DNA of 64,000 nt from an uncultured bacterium. GTDB lineage: Bacteria > Cyanobacteriota > Vampirovibrionia > Gastranaerophilales > Gastranaerophilaceae. The notes beneath the pieces are model-generated. The model ran no database searches. It was not told where the DNA came from and saw only the letters and a list, made by a program, of their open reading frames with translations. Positions 17,407 to 25,231 of the stretch are shown piece by piece. The first letter of the stretch is position 1. Each line of letters starts with the position of its first letter. The stretch spans positions 62,001 through 126,000 of the forward strand of contig CASFPS010000008.1 of assembly GCA_949296355.1 (NCBI GenBank). Direction: 5' to 3'. A program made the translations under genes and the position numbers.

Positions 17407-18606
17407 TTAACTCTGCAACTGAGCACGTTTTGCATTCTCATACCGTTTTTTCGTAAAATAATTAGTCATTCCTGCTACAAAGAAGCCCATTACTCCTATG
17501 GAGAATATGTACGGAAGTCCGGAAATTAAGACTTTTTGTTTTACCAGAGATTTGTACTCATTTTCAACTGTAGTTTTTCTTTCTTTTGCAAGTTTTTGAG
17601 CTAAATCTCCCAGTTCATCAAATTTTGGGACGCTTGAATCTTTGCCCAGAATATCCTTGCATTTACCCATTTTGTGCAAAAGTTTTCTGAATCCTTTTTC
17701 GACAAGTTCGCTTCCTGTAATAACATATAGAGCAACGAGCGGAAATCTTGTTGCAGTTTCTTTGAAGTTTTCTTTACCTCTGTCGGCGGAGGCGCCGAAA
17801 TATCCGGCACCGCCTACTAGCACGCAGGTTGTTAACTGCCCTTTGCTTAAACATAACTTTCCGTTCTGACTGTTAAAATCCATATTTGTATACTTGTTAA
17901 AGAAATTTTTGGCTTTTGGCGAATTTTTGAAGAGCTTTGAGCCCGGAGCAACAATAAACTCTGATATATGTTGAAGGATTTTAGAATCTTTGCCTTTTGT
18001 AGCAAGAAGTCCTGCAAGCCCTAAGCATCCGGCGTACAATCCTGCAGCCAGTCCAATATGCCTTTGTGCACTCTTTTTAACTTTCTCCTGATGCTTTTTA
18101 TCCTCTTGCGTTTCTTCAAGTGAAGCAATATTTTTAAAATCACTTTTCTTAAAGAGTTTTAAAGTCATCAAATTTTTTATATAATTTAGTGAAAACTCTG
18201 TTAAAGGTATTGCCATAGCTGCCAAAGCAATTGCAGCCTTTACCGGAATAACACGCTTATTATTTTTTCCGCCTTTTTCTAATAATTCAACACCTGTAGT
18301 TGCAACTTCTTTCTTTAAATCGTTATTCAAACCTTTTGAGAAAACTTTTCTTGCGACTCGCTCTCCTAAAATCGTCGGAACAAAATAGATTAAAGCTTCT
18401 TCCGAGGTTTCAAGAAAAGTGTTTTCCGTTAAGTCTGCAAGGCTTCTTGAAAAAACAACTTTCGGAATCAGGCAGGTCGTTGCATCCTGAATAAATCTGG
18501 ACGTAGAAAGTCCTGACGCCTGCTCCTGATGACGTACAAATTTTGCGGCAGGCTTCAATGTTTTCGGCAAAGTATTAATTAAAATTTTGTTGTTATTTGA
18601 TGACAT
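17407..18606 (-). CDS. Multi-pass membrane protein of unknown function under an apparent Trp attenuator
   Basis: This 399-aa protein has about five hydrophobic helices (VKAAIALAAMAIPLTEF, HIGLAAGLYAGCLGLAGLLA, LTTCVLVGGAGYFGAS, FPLVALYVITG, YIFSIGVMGFFVAGMTNYF). It opens with a soluble segment in which DATTCLIPKVVFSRSLADL and ALIYFVPTILGERVARKVF stand out. It distantly resembles the 35899 protein in layout. It contains no tryptophan at all. The 245-nt leader carries a consensus promoter, a palindromic operator candidate and a WWRW leader peptide. This suggests control by tryptophan and makes a Trp-linked transporter or envelope role possible but unproven. AGGA lies 9 bases before the ATG. Confidence 0.75.
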   Translation of the reverse strand: MSSNNNKILINTLPKTLKPAAKFVRHQEQASGLSTSRFIQDATTCLIPKVVFSRSLADLTENTFLETSEEALIYFVPTILGERVARKVFSKGLNNDLKKEVATTGVELLEKGGKNNKRVIPVKAAIALAAMAIPLTEFSLNYIKNLMTLKLFKKSDFKNIASLEETQEDKKHQEKVKKSAQRHIGLAAGLYAGCLGLAGLLATKGKDSKILQHISEFIVAPGSKLFKNSPKAKNFFNKYTNMDFNSQNGKLCLSKGQLTTCVLVGGAGYFGASADRGKENFKETATRFPLVALYVITGSELVEKGFRKLLHKMGKCKDILGKDSSVPKFDELGDLAQKLAKERKTTVENEYKSLVKQKVLISGLPYIFSIGVMGFFVAGMTNYFTKKRYENAKRAQLQS

Positions 18607-18623
18607 AATTCACATTCCTAAAA

Positions 18624-18821
18624 CTTGTAAAGACTAAAAATTGCTTATCCTGAAAGGTTTTGTTTACAAATTTTAACTTTTACAAGCCGGAAAATGAGCA
18701 GACAAAACCTTAAGGCTTTAACTGCCCGATGTAAAAATCCCAATACGTGACTACATGCCGGCAGTTAAGCTAACCAGCGCCACCAAAATAAATTGAGATT
18801 TTTTAAAACTTGTTTGTTCAT
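18624..18821 (-). promoter_or_regulatory. Putative tryptophan attenuator (leader RNA with alternative stems)
   Basis: Downstream of the WWRW leader peptide three pairings can be drawn. Stem 1 is TTAACTGCC (18718-18726) with 18760-18768, extended outward, and its 5' arm on the minus strand includes the leader's stop codon. Stem 2 is a perfect 10-bp match, 18702-18711 with 18654-18663. Stem 3 is 8 bp, 18679-18686 with 18624-18631, ending just before the gene's ribosome site. Stems 2 and 3 interleave and stem 1 abuts stem 2, so they would compete. A classical U-rich terminator is not obvious; control might instead act on translation. Confidence 0.6.
18765..18821 (-). CDS. Trp-rich leader peptide (18 aa)
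   Basis: The frame reads MNKQVLKNLNLFWWRWLA and stops. Three of the last six residues are Trp, the signature of leader peptides of trp-type attenuators (E. coli TrpL has adjacent Trp codons followed by Arg). AGGG lies about 7 bases before the ATG, and the promoter at 18857-18885 lies just upstream. The stop codon falls in the 5' arm of the first hairpin, the geometry needed for ribosome stalling to change folding. The downstream gene is not a known trp gene. Confidence 0.7.
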   Translation of the reverse strand: MNKQVLKNLNLFWWRWLA

Positions 18822-18828
18822 AATTTCC

Positions 18829-18854
18829 CTTTGTATCGATATATCGATACAAAG
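18829..18854. promoter_or_regulatory. 26-bp perfect palindrome, operator candidate
   Basis: CTTTGTATCGATA is followed directly by its exact complement. It sits at the expected transcription start of the minus-strand Trp-leader transcript. A dimeric repressor site is the simplest reading; I do not recognise the regulator, and it does not match the E. coli TrpR operator sequence. Confidence 0.7.
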
Positions 18855-18856
18855 TT

Positions 18857-18885
18857 ATAATAAAACAGTTTTGTCTTTATGTCAA
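18857..18885 (-). promoter_or_regulatory. Consensus sigma-70 promoter of the Trp-leader transcript
   Basis: On the minus strand TTGACA (18880-18885) and TATTAT (18857-18862) are separated by exactly 17 bp. Start of transcription would fall within the 18829-18854 palindrome. Confidence 0.75.
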
Positions 18886-18888
18886 TAG

Positions 18889-18917
18889 TTTACCTTCGCC
18901 TGTCTTTTTGTTATCCT
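18889..18917 (+). promoter_or_regulatory. Probable tyrS promoter
   Basis: TTTACC (18889-18894) and TATCCT (18912-18917) with a 17-bp spacer place the start about 30 bases before the tyrS ATG. It is back to back with the Trp-leader promoter. No T-box is visible in the short leader. Confidence 0.5.
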
Positions 18918-18951
18918 AAAGACAACTAGAATATTAAAGAGGAGTATAAAA

Positions 18952-20184
18952 ATGAGTAAAATAAGACAGGAATTTATAGATCAGGCAATCCAGCTTACAA
19001 GAAACGCCGAGGTTTTACCGGGCGGAGCAGCCGGAGGAGTACAGGAGCTTGCGGCAAAATTGCAGCACGCAGCAGATACTAAAACGCCTTTGAGAATAAA
19101 GCTCGGTATGGATCCGACAAGACCGGATTTACACCTCGGACATACTGTTGTTATGAGAAAACTCAAGGAGTTTCAGAAACTCGGACATAAAATTGTACTT
19201 CTTGTTGGCGGCGCTACCGCAATGATAGGCGACCCTTCCGGAAAATCAGAAACAAGACCTGCTCTTACAAAAGAACAGGTTGAAGAAAATGCAAAAACTT
19301 ATTTTGCCCAGATGGGGAAAGTTCTTGATGTATCTAAAGCAGAAGTTGTAAATAACGCTGACTGGCTTCACAAAATGACTTTTACAGAACTATTGCAATT
19401 AGCCGGTAAAGTTACAGTTGCTCAGATGATGACAAGAGATGATTTTGCTAAACGTTATGCAGAAGGTAAACCGATTGCAATTCACGAATTTTTCTACCCG
19501 CTCATGCAGGCGTATGACTCTGTTGCAATTGATGCAGATATTGAACTCGGCGGTACCGACCAGAGATTTAATACACTTCTCGGGCGTGATATTCAGGCAG
19601 CTTACGGCAAGAAATACCCGCAGCTTGTTATGATGCTTCCGCTCCTTGAAGGAACGGACGGTGTGGTTAAAATGTCAAAAACTTATCCTGAACACTGTAT
19701 TTCACTTACCGACAGCGCAAAAGACATGTTCGGGAAGCTTATGAGCATTCCGGATACACTGATTACCCGCTACTACTCGCTTCTTACAGACGTAAGTCAG
19801 GAAGAACTTGTTAAAATGGATAAGGAAATTGAATCAGGTTCAATTAATCCGCGTGATATAAAAATGAAACTTGCTCATTTGATAACCGAAGAATACCACG
19901 GAAAAGACGGAGCCGACAAAGCGCAGGAAGAGTTTATCAATGTTGTATCCAACAAGGGAATTCCGGAGGATATCGAAAGTGTTAAAATTGATGCTGAGAA
20001 AAGTATCTTAGACTTGTTGGTTGAGCTTTCTTTTGTACAAAGCAAAGGCGAAGCCAAACGTCTTATTCAGGGCGGAGGAGTTAAACTTGACGGCGAAAAA
20101 CTTTCGGATATGGCTTATACGGTTAAACCGGGTATGGATGTGGTATTACAGGCAGGCAAAAGGAAGTTTGCGAAGTTAGTATAA
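18952..20184 (+). CDS. tyrS: Tyrosine--tRNA ligase
   Basis: This 410-aa class I aminoacyl-tRNA synthetase charges tRNA-Tyr. DPTRPDLHLGHTVVM carries the HIGH-like motif (HLGH, near residue 63) and KMSKT near residue 241 is the KMSKS motif. The tyrosine pocket (FFYPLMQAYDSVA and ELGGTDQRFN) is intact. An S4 RNA-binding domain closes the protein (SFVQSKGEAKRLIQGGGVKLD). It is the TyrZ-like form. GAGGAG precedes the ATG. cysK follows 42 bp later, possibly on the same transcript. Confidence 0.97.
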   Translation: MSKIRQEFIDQAIQLTRNAEVLPGGAAGGVQELAAKLQHAADTKTPLRIKLGMDPTRPDLHLGHTVVMRKLKEFQKLGHKIVLLVGGATAMIGDPSGKSETRPALTKEQVEENAKTYFAQMGKVLDVSKAEVVNNADWLHKMTFTELLQLAGKVTVAQMMTRDDFAKRYAEGKPIAIHEFFYPLMQAYDSVAIDADIELGGTDQRFNTLLGRDIQAAYGKKYPQLVMMLPLLEGTDGVVKMSKTYPEHCISLTDSAKDMFGKLMSIPDTLITRYYSLLTDVSQEELVKMDKEIESGSINPRDIKMKLAHLITEEYHGKDGADKAQEEFINVVSNKGIPEDIESVKIDAEKSILDLLVELSFVQSKGEAKRLIQGGGVKLDGEKLSDMAYTVKPGMDVVLQAGKRKFAKLV

Positions 20185-20226
20185 TTTTATCCCTCTCCCG
20201 CAAGAAGCGAGGGGAAAGAGGTCAAT

Positions 20227-21093
20227 ATGATTTATAACAACGTATTAGAACTAATAGGCAAAACGCCGATTGTCAGATATAAAGACAATATTTGCCTGAA
20301 GCTGGAATACTTCAATCCCTCCGGCTCGATAAAAGACAGAGCTTCGTTTTCAATGATAAATGAAGCGCTTGCAAGAGGTGAAATTAACAAAGATACTGTA
20401 ATAATTGAACCTACAAGCGGAAATACCGGAATCGGGCTTGCAATGGTTTGTGCGGTTCTCGGGATGAAACTCATTATCTGCATGCCTGAAAATATGTCGG
20501 AGGAGCGCAAAAAAAATATTGCAGCGTACGGAGCGGAACTTGTTTTAACCCCGAAAGAAGCCGGAATGCAAGGTTCAGTCGATAAAGCGGAAGAATTAAA
20601 AAAACTTTATCCGAACAGCTTTATTCCGATGCAATTTTCTAATCCTGATAACACAAAAGCTCACCTTCAAACTGCAAAAGAAATAGAAGAAGCCGTTAAT
20701 GGTAAAGAGGTTGTAATAACTGCCGGAATCGGAACCGGAGGAACCGCTTACGGGCTTAAAAAGTATTTAGAAAATGCAATCGTCTACGGTATTGAGCCGG
20801 AAGAAAGCCCTTTATTTACAAAAGGTTATGCAGGAGCTCACAAAATTCAGGGTATCGGGGCTAATTTTATACCGGAAATTGCTAAAAACGGGGAGTTAGA
20901 CGGAATATTAACCGTAAAAGGAGATGATGCGATATTACAAGCAAAAGAATTGGCACAAAAACACGGAGTTTTTTGCGGAATATCAGGCGGAGCTAATGTA
21001 GCTGCGGCGCTTGAACTTGAGAAAAAATATCCGGACAAACTCATAATTGCAATTATTCCGGACAGCGGAGAAAGGTATCTGTCTGTATGGTAG
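20227..21093 (+). CDS. cysK: Cysteine synthase (O-acetylserine sulfhydrylase)
   Basis: This 288-aa PLP enzyme of the beta-replacement family makes cysteine from O-acetylserine and sulfide. The PLP lysine lies in NPSGSIKDRAS, the phosphate/substrate loop is EPTSGNTGIGLA, and the Gly-rich cofactor loop is GIGTGGTAYG. It is slightly shorter than the usual about 300-310 aa. A CysM-type specificity cannot be excluded. The ribosome site (GAAAGAGG) lies in a repeat-derived CCCTCTCCC...GAGGGG segment between tyrS and cysK. Its partner cysE is downstream beyond a repeat block, consistent with a cysteine biosynthesis cluster. Confidence 0.93.
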   Translation: MIYNNVLELIGKTPIVRYKDNICLKLEYFNPSGSIKDRASFSMINEALARGEINKDTVIIEPTSGNTGIGLAMVCAVLGMKLIICMPENMSEERKKNIAAYGAELVLTPKEAGMQGSVDKAEELKKLYPNSFIPMQFSNPDNTKAHLQTAKEIEEAVNGKEVVITAGIGTGGTAYGLKKYLENAIVYGIEPEESPLFTKGYAGAHKIQGIGANFIPEIAKNGELDGILTVKGDDAILQAKELAQKHGVFCGISGGANVAAALELEKKYPDKLIIAIIPDSGERYLSVW

Positions 21094-21593
21094 GAGTAAA
21101 TGTATATTACCGGTGACTTAGTGATTAAGAACAAAGCTAATGTTGGGTTGGTAAACCCAACCTACATTGATAAAAGCAGAATTTGATAATAAGAAAATAT
21201 CTATTCACTATTCACTGCTCACTATTCACCAGAAAAATACAGCTCAGGTTTTACCTGACATTAACCGTTTGACAATTAAATAAAAAAATGGATTGCCGCG
21301 AAAATCAGAGATTTTCTCGCAATGACCAGATGTGAGACTATAAACTTGACGTCATTCTGAACCCTATATCAATTCAGGGGTGAAGAATCTCTTAAACTTA
21401 ATATCCCTCTCCCACAAGGGGCGAGGGAATAGCGAGGGAGACTTTTGCCCCCCTTGCGGGGGAAATGTCACGGAGTGACAAAGGGGGGTAAGGTAAATAT
21501 ATCAAGCTCAGTATCATTATGAGCAGAGAGCAAAGACAGCCCGAAGCAATCCATCATATAAAAATTTCATAGAATAAAATAAAGAAGGTTCTG
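21094..21593. repeat. Dispersed-repeat block 3 (non-coding)
   Basis: The 500 bases between cysK and cysE hold repeats only. A TGTTGGGTTGGTAAACCCAACC hairpin lies at about 21141-21164. An ATTGC-CGCGAAAATC...GATTTTCTCGCAAT hairpin follows at 21292-21326. After these come a GTCATTCTGAACCC...GGGGTGAAGAATCTC element, CCCTCTCCCACAAGGGGCGAGGG near 21405, a CCCCCTTGCGGGGG...AAGGGGGG element near 21448-21488, and a partial CCCGAAGCAATCC near 21540. Confidence 0.75.
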
Positions 21594-22241
21594 ATGTTAA
21601 TACGTGCAATAAAAAAAATAAAAGAAGACATTCAAGTAATTTACGAAAAAGATCCGGCAGCAACAAACCTTGCCGAGGTCTTATTCTGTTATCCGGGTTT
21701 GCAGGCGCTGATTTCGCATAGGATTGCGCATAAGCTTGCTTACTGGGGAATTCCTTTTATCCCGAGGCTGATTTCTTACTGGACACGAATTTTTACAGGG
21801 ATTGAAATTCATCCGAAAGCCAGAATTGGGCGCCGATTTTTTATTGACCACGGAGAAGGTGTTGTAATCGGAGAAACCACAATTATCGGGGATGATGTTC
21901 TAATATACCAGCAGGTTACTTTAGGCGGAACCGGTAATGAGCACGGGAAGCGCCACCCGACTATCGGAAACAATGTCATTATAGGCGCAGGAGCGAAAAT
22001 CCTCGGAAATATTACAATCGGAGATAACACACGAGTAGGCGCCGGCTCCGTTGTTGTGGATAATGTTCCTGAACATTGCACTGTAGTCGGTATTCCGGGA
22101 AGAGTTGTACAGCAAAAATTCTTTAATCAGGACGGTATTTTAATGCACAACAGGATTCCTGACCCTGTAAAATGCGAATTGAACAGACTTAAATACGAAG
22201 TTCAGGCTCTCAGAGAAGAAATTGAAGCAAAAAAGCTTTGA
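21594..22241 (+). CDS. cysE: Serine O-acetyltransferase
   Basis: This 215-aa left-handed beta-helix (hexapeptide) acetyltransferase transfers acetyl from acetyl-CoA to serine, the first step of cysteine synthesis. The N-terminal helical domain ends at SRIAHKLAYWGIPFIPRL-like sequence. The SAT signature IEIHPKARIGRRFFIDHGEGVVIGE contains the catalytic Asp-His, followed by hexapeptide coils (ADGARIGN-type) and a CysK-interaction-type tail that here continues into a coiled coil. AAGAAGG precedes the ATG. Confidence 0.95.
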   Translation: MLIRAIKKIKEDIQVIYEKDPAATNLAEVLFCYPGLQALISHRIAHKLAYWGIPFIPRLISYWTRIFTGIEIHPKARIGRRFFIDHGEGVVIGETTIIGDDVLIYQQVTLGGTGNEHGKRHPTIGNNVIIGAGAKILGNITIGDNTRVGAGSVVVDNVPEHCTVVGIPGRVVQQKFFNQDGILMHNRIPDPVKCELNRLKYEVQALREEIEAKKL

Positions 22242-22325
22242 TAATGTAACAAAATCGTTACAAAAAGGCAAAAAATATACTGTACAAGACTTTATATAAT
22301 TGTGTGAAATGAAAGGATTTAGTGT

Positions 22326-23045
22326 ATGTCATTATCTATTAACAATATTCAACCGGCTGCAGGAGAAGCAACAAAACCCGCATTTAAAGGAAAGTGGAGT
22401 AAAACAGAAGAAGGAAATCCTTATTATAAAACCAATACCGGAGCAGTTGCAGGCGGCATAATGGCAATACCGGCAGCTTTAAGCTGGATTGATAAACTTA
22501 CACTTCCGACTACAGAAGCAGAAGTACAAAAAAGATATGATAAAATAAAAGATAGCTTTCTGAAACACATGGATAAAGATAGTGCGGGAATATTCACCGA
22601 AGGCTTTGATAATGGACTAAAACAGGAAAAAGATAATATTATAAAGCAACTCGAAAAAAATAAAAAAATAAAATCTTTGGCAATTCCTTTTGCGATAATT
22701 GCGGCAGGTTTAACTGCCGGATGCGGTATTTTAGTTGATCATCTGAGAAATAAAAAAGCTAAAGAAGCGGCAGATACAGTAAAGCAGGTCGGTGTAAAAA
22801 ATGCTGTAATGCAAAATGATAAAATTCAGCTTTCTAATAAAGGAAGAGCTTATTATGAATCCAATCAGGGGGTAAAATACGGAGCACTCTTAGGTGCTGC
22901 ATGTGGTGTTGTTCATAGTGCTATGAGCGGTTTAAAGAAACCTGGAGCATATATTGCAGGTGCTCTCATGTATGGTTTGGGCGGCTTAATCATGGGTAAA
23001 ATTGCCGATTCTACAGCAAACAAAGACGCAAGAAAGCACGCATAA
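22326..23045 (+). CDS. Membrane protein with N-terminal F-K-G-K motif, unknown function
   Basis: The 239-aa product begins with about 18 low-complexity residues followed by PAFKGKWSK (F20-x-G22). It then has several Gly/Ala-rich hydrophobic segments (TGAVAGGIMAIPAALSW, AIPFAIIAAGLTAGCGILV, and a GALLGAACGVVHSAMSG / GALMYGLGGLIMGKI pair). The second half seems to repeat the first in outline (YYKTNTGAVAGG versus YYESNQGVKYGALLGA). The family is not recognised. GAAAGGA precedes the ATG. Its upstream region shares CGTTACAAAAA, GGC, 19 bases and ACTTTATATA with the 55284 gene. Confidence 0.75.
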   Translation: MSLSINNIQPAAGEATKPAFKGKWSKTEEGNPYYKTNTGAVAGGIMAIPAALSWIDKLTLPTTEAEVQKRYDKIKDSFLKHMDKDSAGIFTEGFDNGLKQEKDNIIKQLEKNKKIKSLAIPFAIIAAGLTAGCGILVDHLRNKKAKEAADTVKQVGVKNAVMQNDKIQLSNKGRAYYESNQGVKYGALLGAACGVVHSAMSGLKKPGAYIAGALMYGLGGLIMGKIADSTANKDARKHA

Positions 23046-23048
23046 GAT

Positions 23049-23708
23049 TTAAACCAGTTTATTTTTAGGTTTTACCAGAGATAAATCTGCAAACAGTTTT
23101 TGAAAAATAAGACTTATTGTATTTGAGGTCTTGCTATACCAGATCATATTGTCTCTGCGATTTTTAATATCTTTACACTCATATACATTTGGAACTAAAA
23201 AGAAATAACGTCCTTCTGCAGTCCTTCTTCCTGTTTTACTGTTACGCACAAAACTCAGAGAATTTAATTTAGTATCCAATTCACCATTAATCATTCTGCC
23301 GTCTTTATTATCTAAAATTATATCCATCGTTTGAGGCCAGATGTATTCTTCATTAACCCTTTCATACATTCCTGCTTTGGGGGAAACATAAGTAGAAGCG
23401 TCTGAATAAGCAACAATATTTATTTTTGTTTTTCCTTTTCCTGTTTTATCCATCATTATATCAACGGGAGTCTCTGCTATTTTTGTCGTTATAGGTTTTA
23501 ATGTTTTTGAATCCTGCCCCAAAATTTTATTTATAAACCTGATTTTACTTACAAGTTTCGTCAAACCGTCTGCTACATCGGCTTCGGAAGTCTTAGACAA
23601 TTCTTCAATTTGCTTCAATGTATATAATTTATTGCCACAAAAATTTAGATTCCGGCGCCTGTTATTAGATACTGAATTATAATACGGGGTTATTCCTGAA
23701 ATATTCAT
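23049..23708 (-). CDS. Protein with N-terminal F-C-G-N motif, unknown function
   Basis: This 219-aa soluble protein opens MNISGITPYYNSV, then a basic stretch and LNFCGNKLYT (F23-x-G25). The remainder is mixed alpha/beta with Lys-rich segments and no recognised domain. It converges on the 22326 gene with only 3 bp between stops. The shared F-x-G pattern and adjacency suggest both belong to the same lineage-specific protein set. It sits directly upstream of, and divergent from, the murC operon. Confidence 0.7.
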   Translation of the reverse strand: MNISGITPYYNSVSNNRRRNLNFCGNKLYTLKQIEELSKTSEADVADGLTKLVSKIRFINKILGQDSKTLKPITTKIAETPVDIMMDKTGKGKTKINIVAYSDASTYVSPKAGMYERVNEEYIWPQTMDIILDNKDGRMINGELDTKLNSLSFVRNSKTGRRTAEGRYFFLVPNVYECKDIKNRRDNMIWYSKTSNTISLIFQKLFADLSLVKPKNKLV

Positions 23709-23839
23709 TTTGCCTTCCTGTATAGTGTCATTTAATACAAAAACTCAGAAAAAATTTTTTTTGCTGTTTTTACAATTATAAAGTTGTATATTTACTACTC
23801 TTTATAATATAATAATTACTGAAATTTGAGAGGTTTAAA

Positions 23840-25231
23840 GTGAGTAAATATCATTTTATAGCAATCGGCGGAATAGGGATGAGCGGACTCGCAAAATATT
23901 TGCTGGAGGACGGCCATACCGTTACAGGGTCAGACATTGCCGATTCTAAATATATAGCAAAATTAAAGGATTTAGGCGCGGGGGTAAATATTGGACATAG
24001 TGAAGATAATTTACCTGATGACACCGATATTGTAATAAAAAGCAGCGCAATAAGAGACGATAATCCGGAATTAGTTAAAGCCAAAAGGCTTGGTATACCT
24101 GTTTATCATAGGTCTGATTTGCTGGAAGAAATAGCAAAATCAGCGCAGGATAGCGGCAAATGCTTCATCGGTTTTTCCGGAACCCACGGCAAAACAACAA
24201 CAAGCGGCTTGGCTTCTTATGTTTTAGAAAAAGCAGGTTTGGAGCCTTCGTTCGTTGACGGCGGGATTATTCCTGAAATAAACACTAATGCCCAGCACAA
24301 AAGCGGTAAATATTTTATAGCAGAGCTGGACGAGAGCGACGGAACAATCATCAAATATTATCCGGACATTCTCGTTATCAACAATCTTGAAGAGGATCAT
24401 ATTGATTTTTACAAAAACGGTATGCCTGATTTAATCAAGACATTTAATCAAGCCGTTTCGCAGGCTAAAAAAGTTTTGATTAACAACGATAATGAAGGGA
24501 CTTTGAAGCTTACAGGCAACTTTATAACCTTCGGTCTGAAAAACGCTGATTATACTGCAAAAAGTATTGATTCTGAAACAATAGAAATTTTCTATAAAGG
24601 TGCTCCGCTTGTAACAGTCAAAACTCAGCTTGCCGGAATTCACAATGTTTACAATATTCTGGCAGTTGTTGCCGCATTGAATGAAGCCGGGGTGGGGGTA
24701 AATTCTCATGGGGTAAATCCTCTGGGGGAAAATAGCGAAAAAGTAAGTCTTGCACAAGTTACTCAATATATTTACCCCTTCACCGGCATGGGAAGACGCT
24801 TCCAGAAGGTTTGCGACATAAACGGGATTCAGGTTTATGACGATTATGCGCATCATCCGACTGAAATCAAAGCAACACTTCAAGCTGCGGCTTCTAAATT
24901 CGGGAAAGAAAATATTGTTGCAGTATTCCAGCCGCATAGATATACAAGGCTTCAATCTCTCTGGGAGGAATTTAAAGGCGCATTTTCTAATGCAGGAAGA
25001 GTAATTGTTACGGATGTTTATGCAGCGTCAGAGGATCCGATTGAAGGAATCAGCGGAGAACATTTTGCGCTTGAACTTCCGGAGAGCGAATACATTTCCG
25101 GTAATATGGAAGAAGTTGCAGAGAAATTGATGCCTTCTTTGAAAAAAGGTAATATTGTAATAGGGCTCGGAGCGGGAACAATAACTGCTCTTGGCAAAAA
25201 CTTAGAGAAAGCAGGCTGCGTTGCAAGTTAA
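23840..25231 (+). CDS. murC: UDP-N-acetylmuramate--L-alanine ligase
   Basis: This 463-aa Mur ligase adds L-Ala to UDP-MurNAc in peptidoglycan precursor synthesis. The N-terminal FIAIGGIGMSGLAKYLL is the UDP-binding Rossmann start. The ATP loop GFSGTHGKTTTSG, IAELDESDGT, and VYDDYAHHPTEI are all present. The start is GTG with GAGAGG upstream. Between NEAGV and FTGMGRRF there is a loop (about residues 283-310) that I judge about 15 residues longer than usual; it contains GVNSHGVNPLGENSEK, encoded by two GGGGTAAAT repeats. It is first in a murC-murB-ddl-ftsQ operon. Confidence 0.95.
   Translation: MSKYHFIAIGGIGMSGLAKYLLEDGHTVTGSDIADSKYIAKLKDLGAGVNIGHSEDNLPDDTDIVIKSSAIRDDNPELVKAKRLGIPVYHRSDLLEEIAKSAQDSGKCFIGFSGTHGKTTTSGLASYVLEKAGLEPSFVDGGIIPEINTNAQHKSGKYFIAELDESDGTIIKYYPDILVINNLEEDHIDFYKNGMPDLIKTFNQAVSQAKKVLINNDNEGTLKLTGNFITFGLKNADYTAKSIDSETIEIFYKGAPLVTVKTQLAGIHNVYNILAVVAALNEAGVGVNSHGVNPLGENSEKVSLAQVTQYIYPFTGMGRRFQKVCDINGIQVYDDYAHHPTEIKATLQAAASKFGKENIVAVFQPHRYTRLQSLWEEFKGAFSNAGRVIVTDVYAASEDPIEGISGEHFALELPESEYISGNMEEVAEKLMPSLKKGNIVIGLGAGTITALGKNLEKAGCVAS

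Noticed and set aside
18757-18790. + strand segment ending GCGCCACCA looked like a tRNA 3' end
   Set aside because: No matching 5' acceptor strand or T-loop upstream; on the other strand it is the WWRW leader peptide and stem 1.
25221-25231. Possible frameshift at the murC-murB junction
   Set aside because: Both proteins are complete with full motifs; the 11-bp overlap with a TTG start is a normal tight operon junction.
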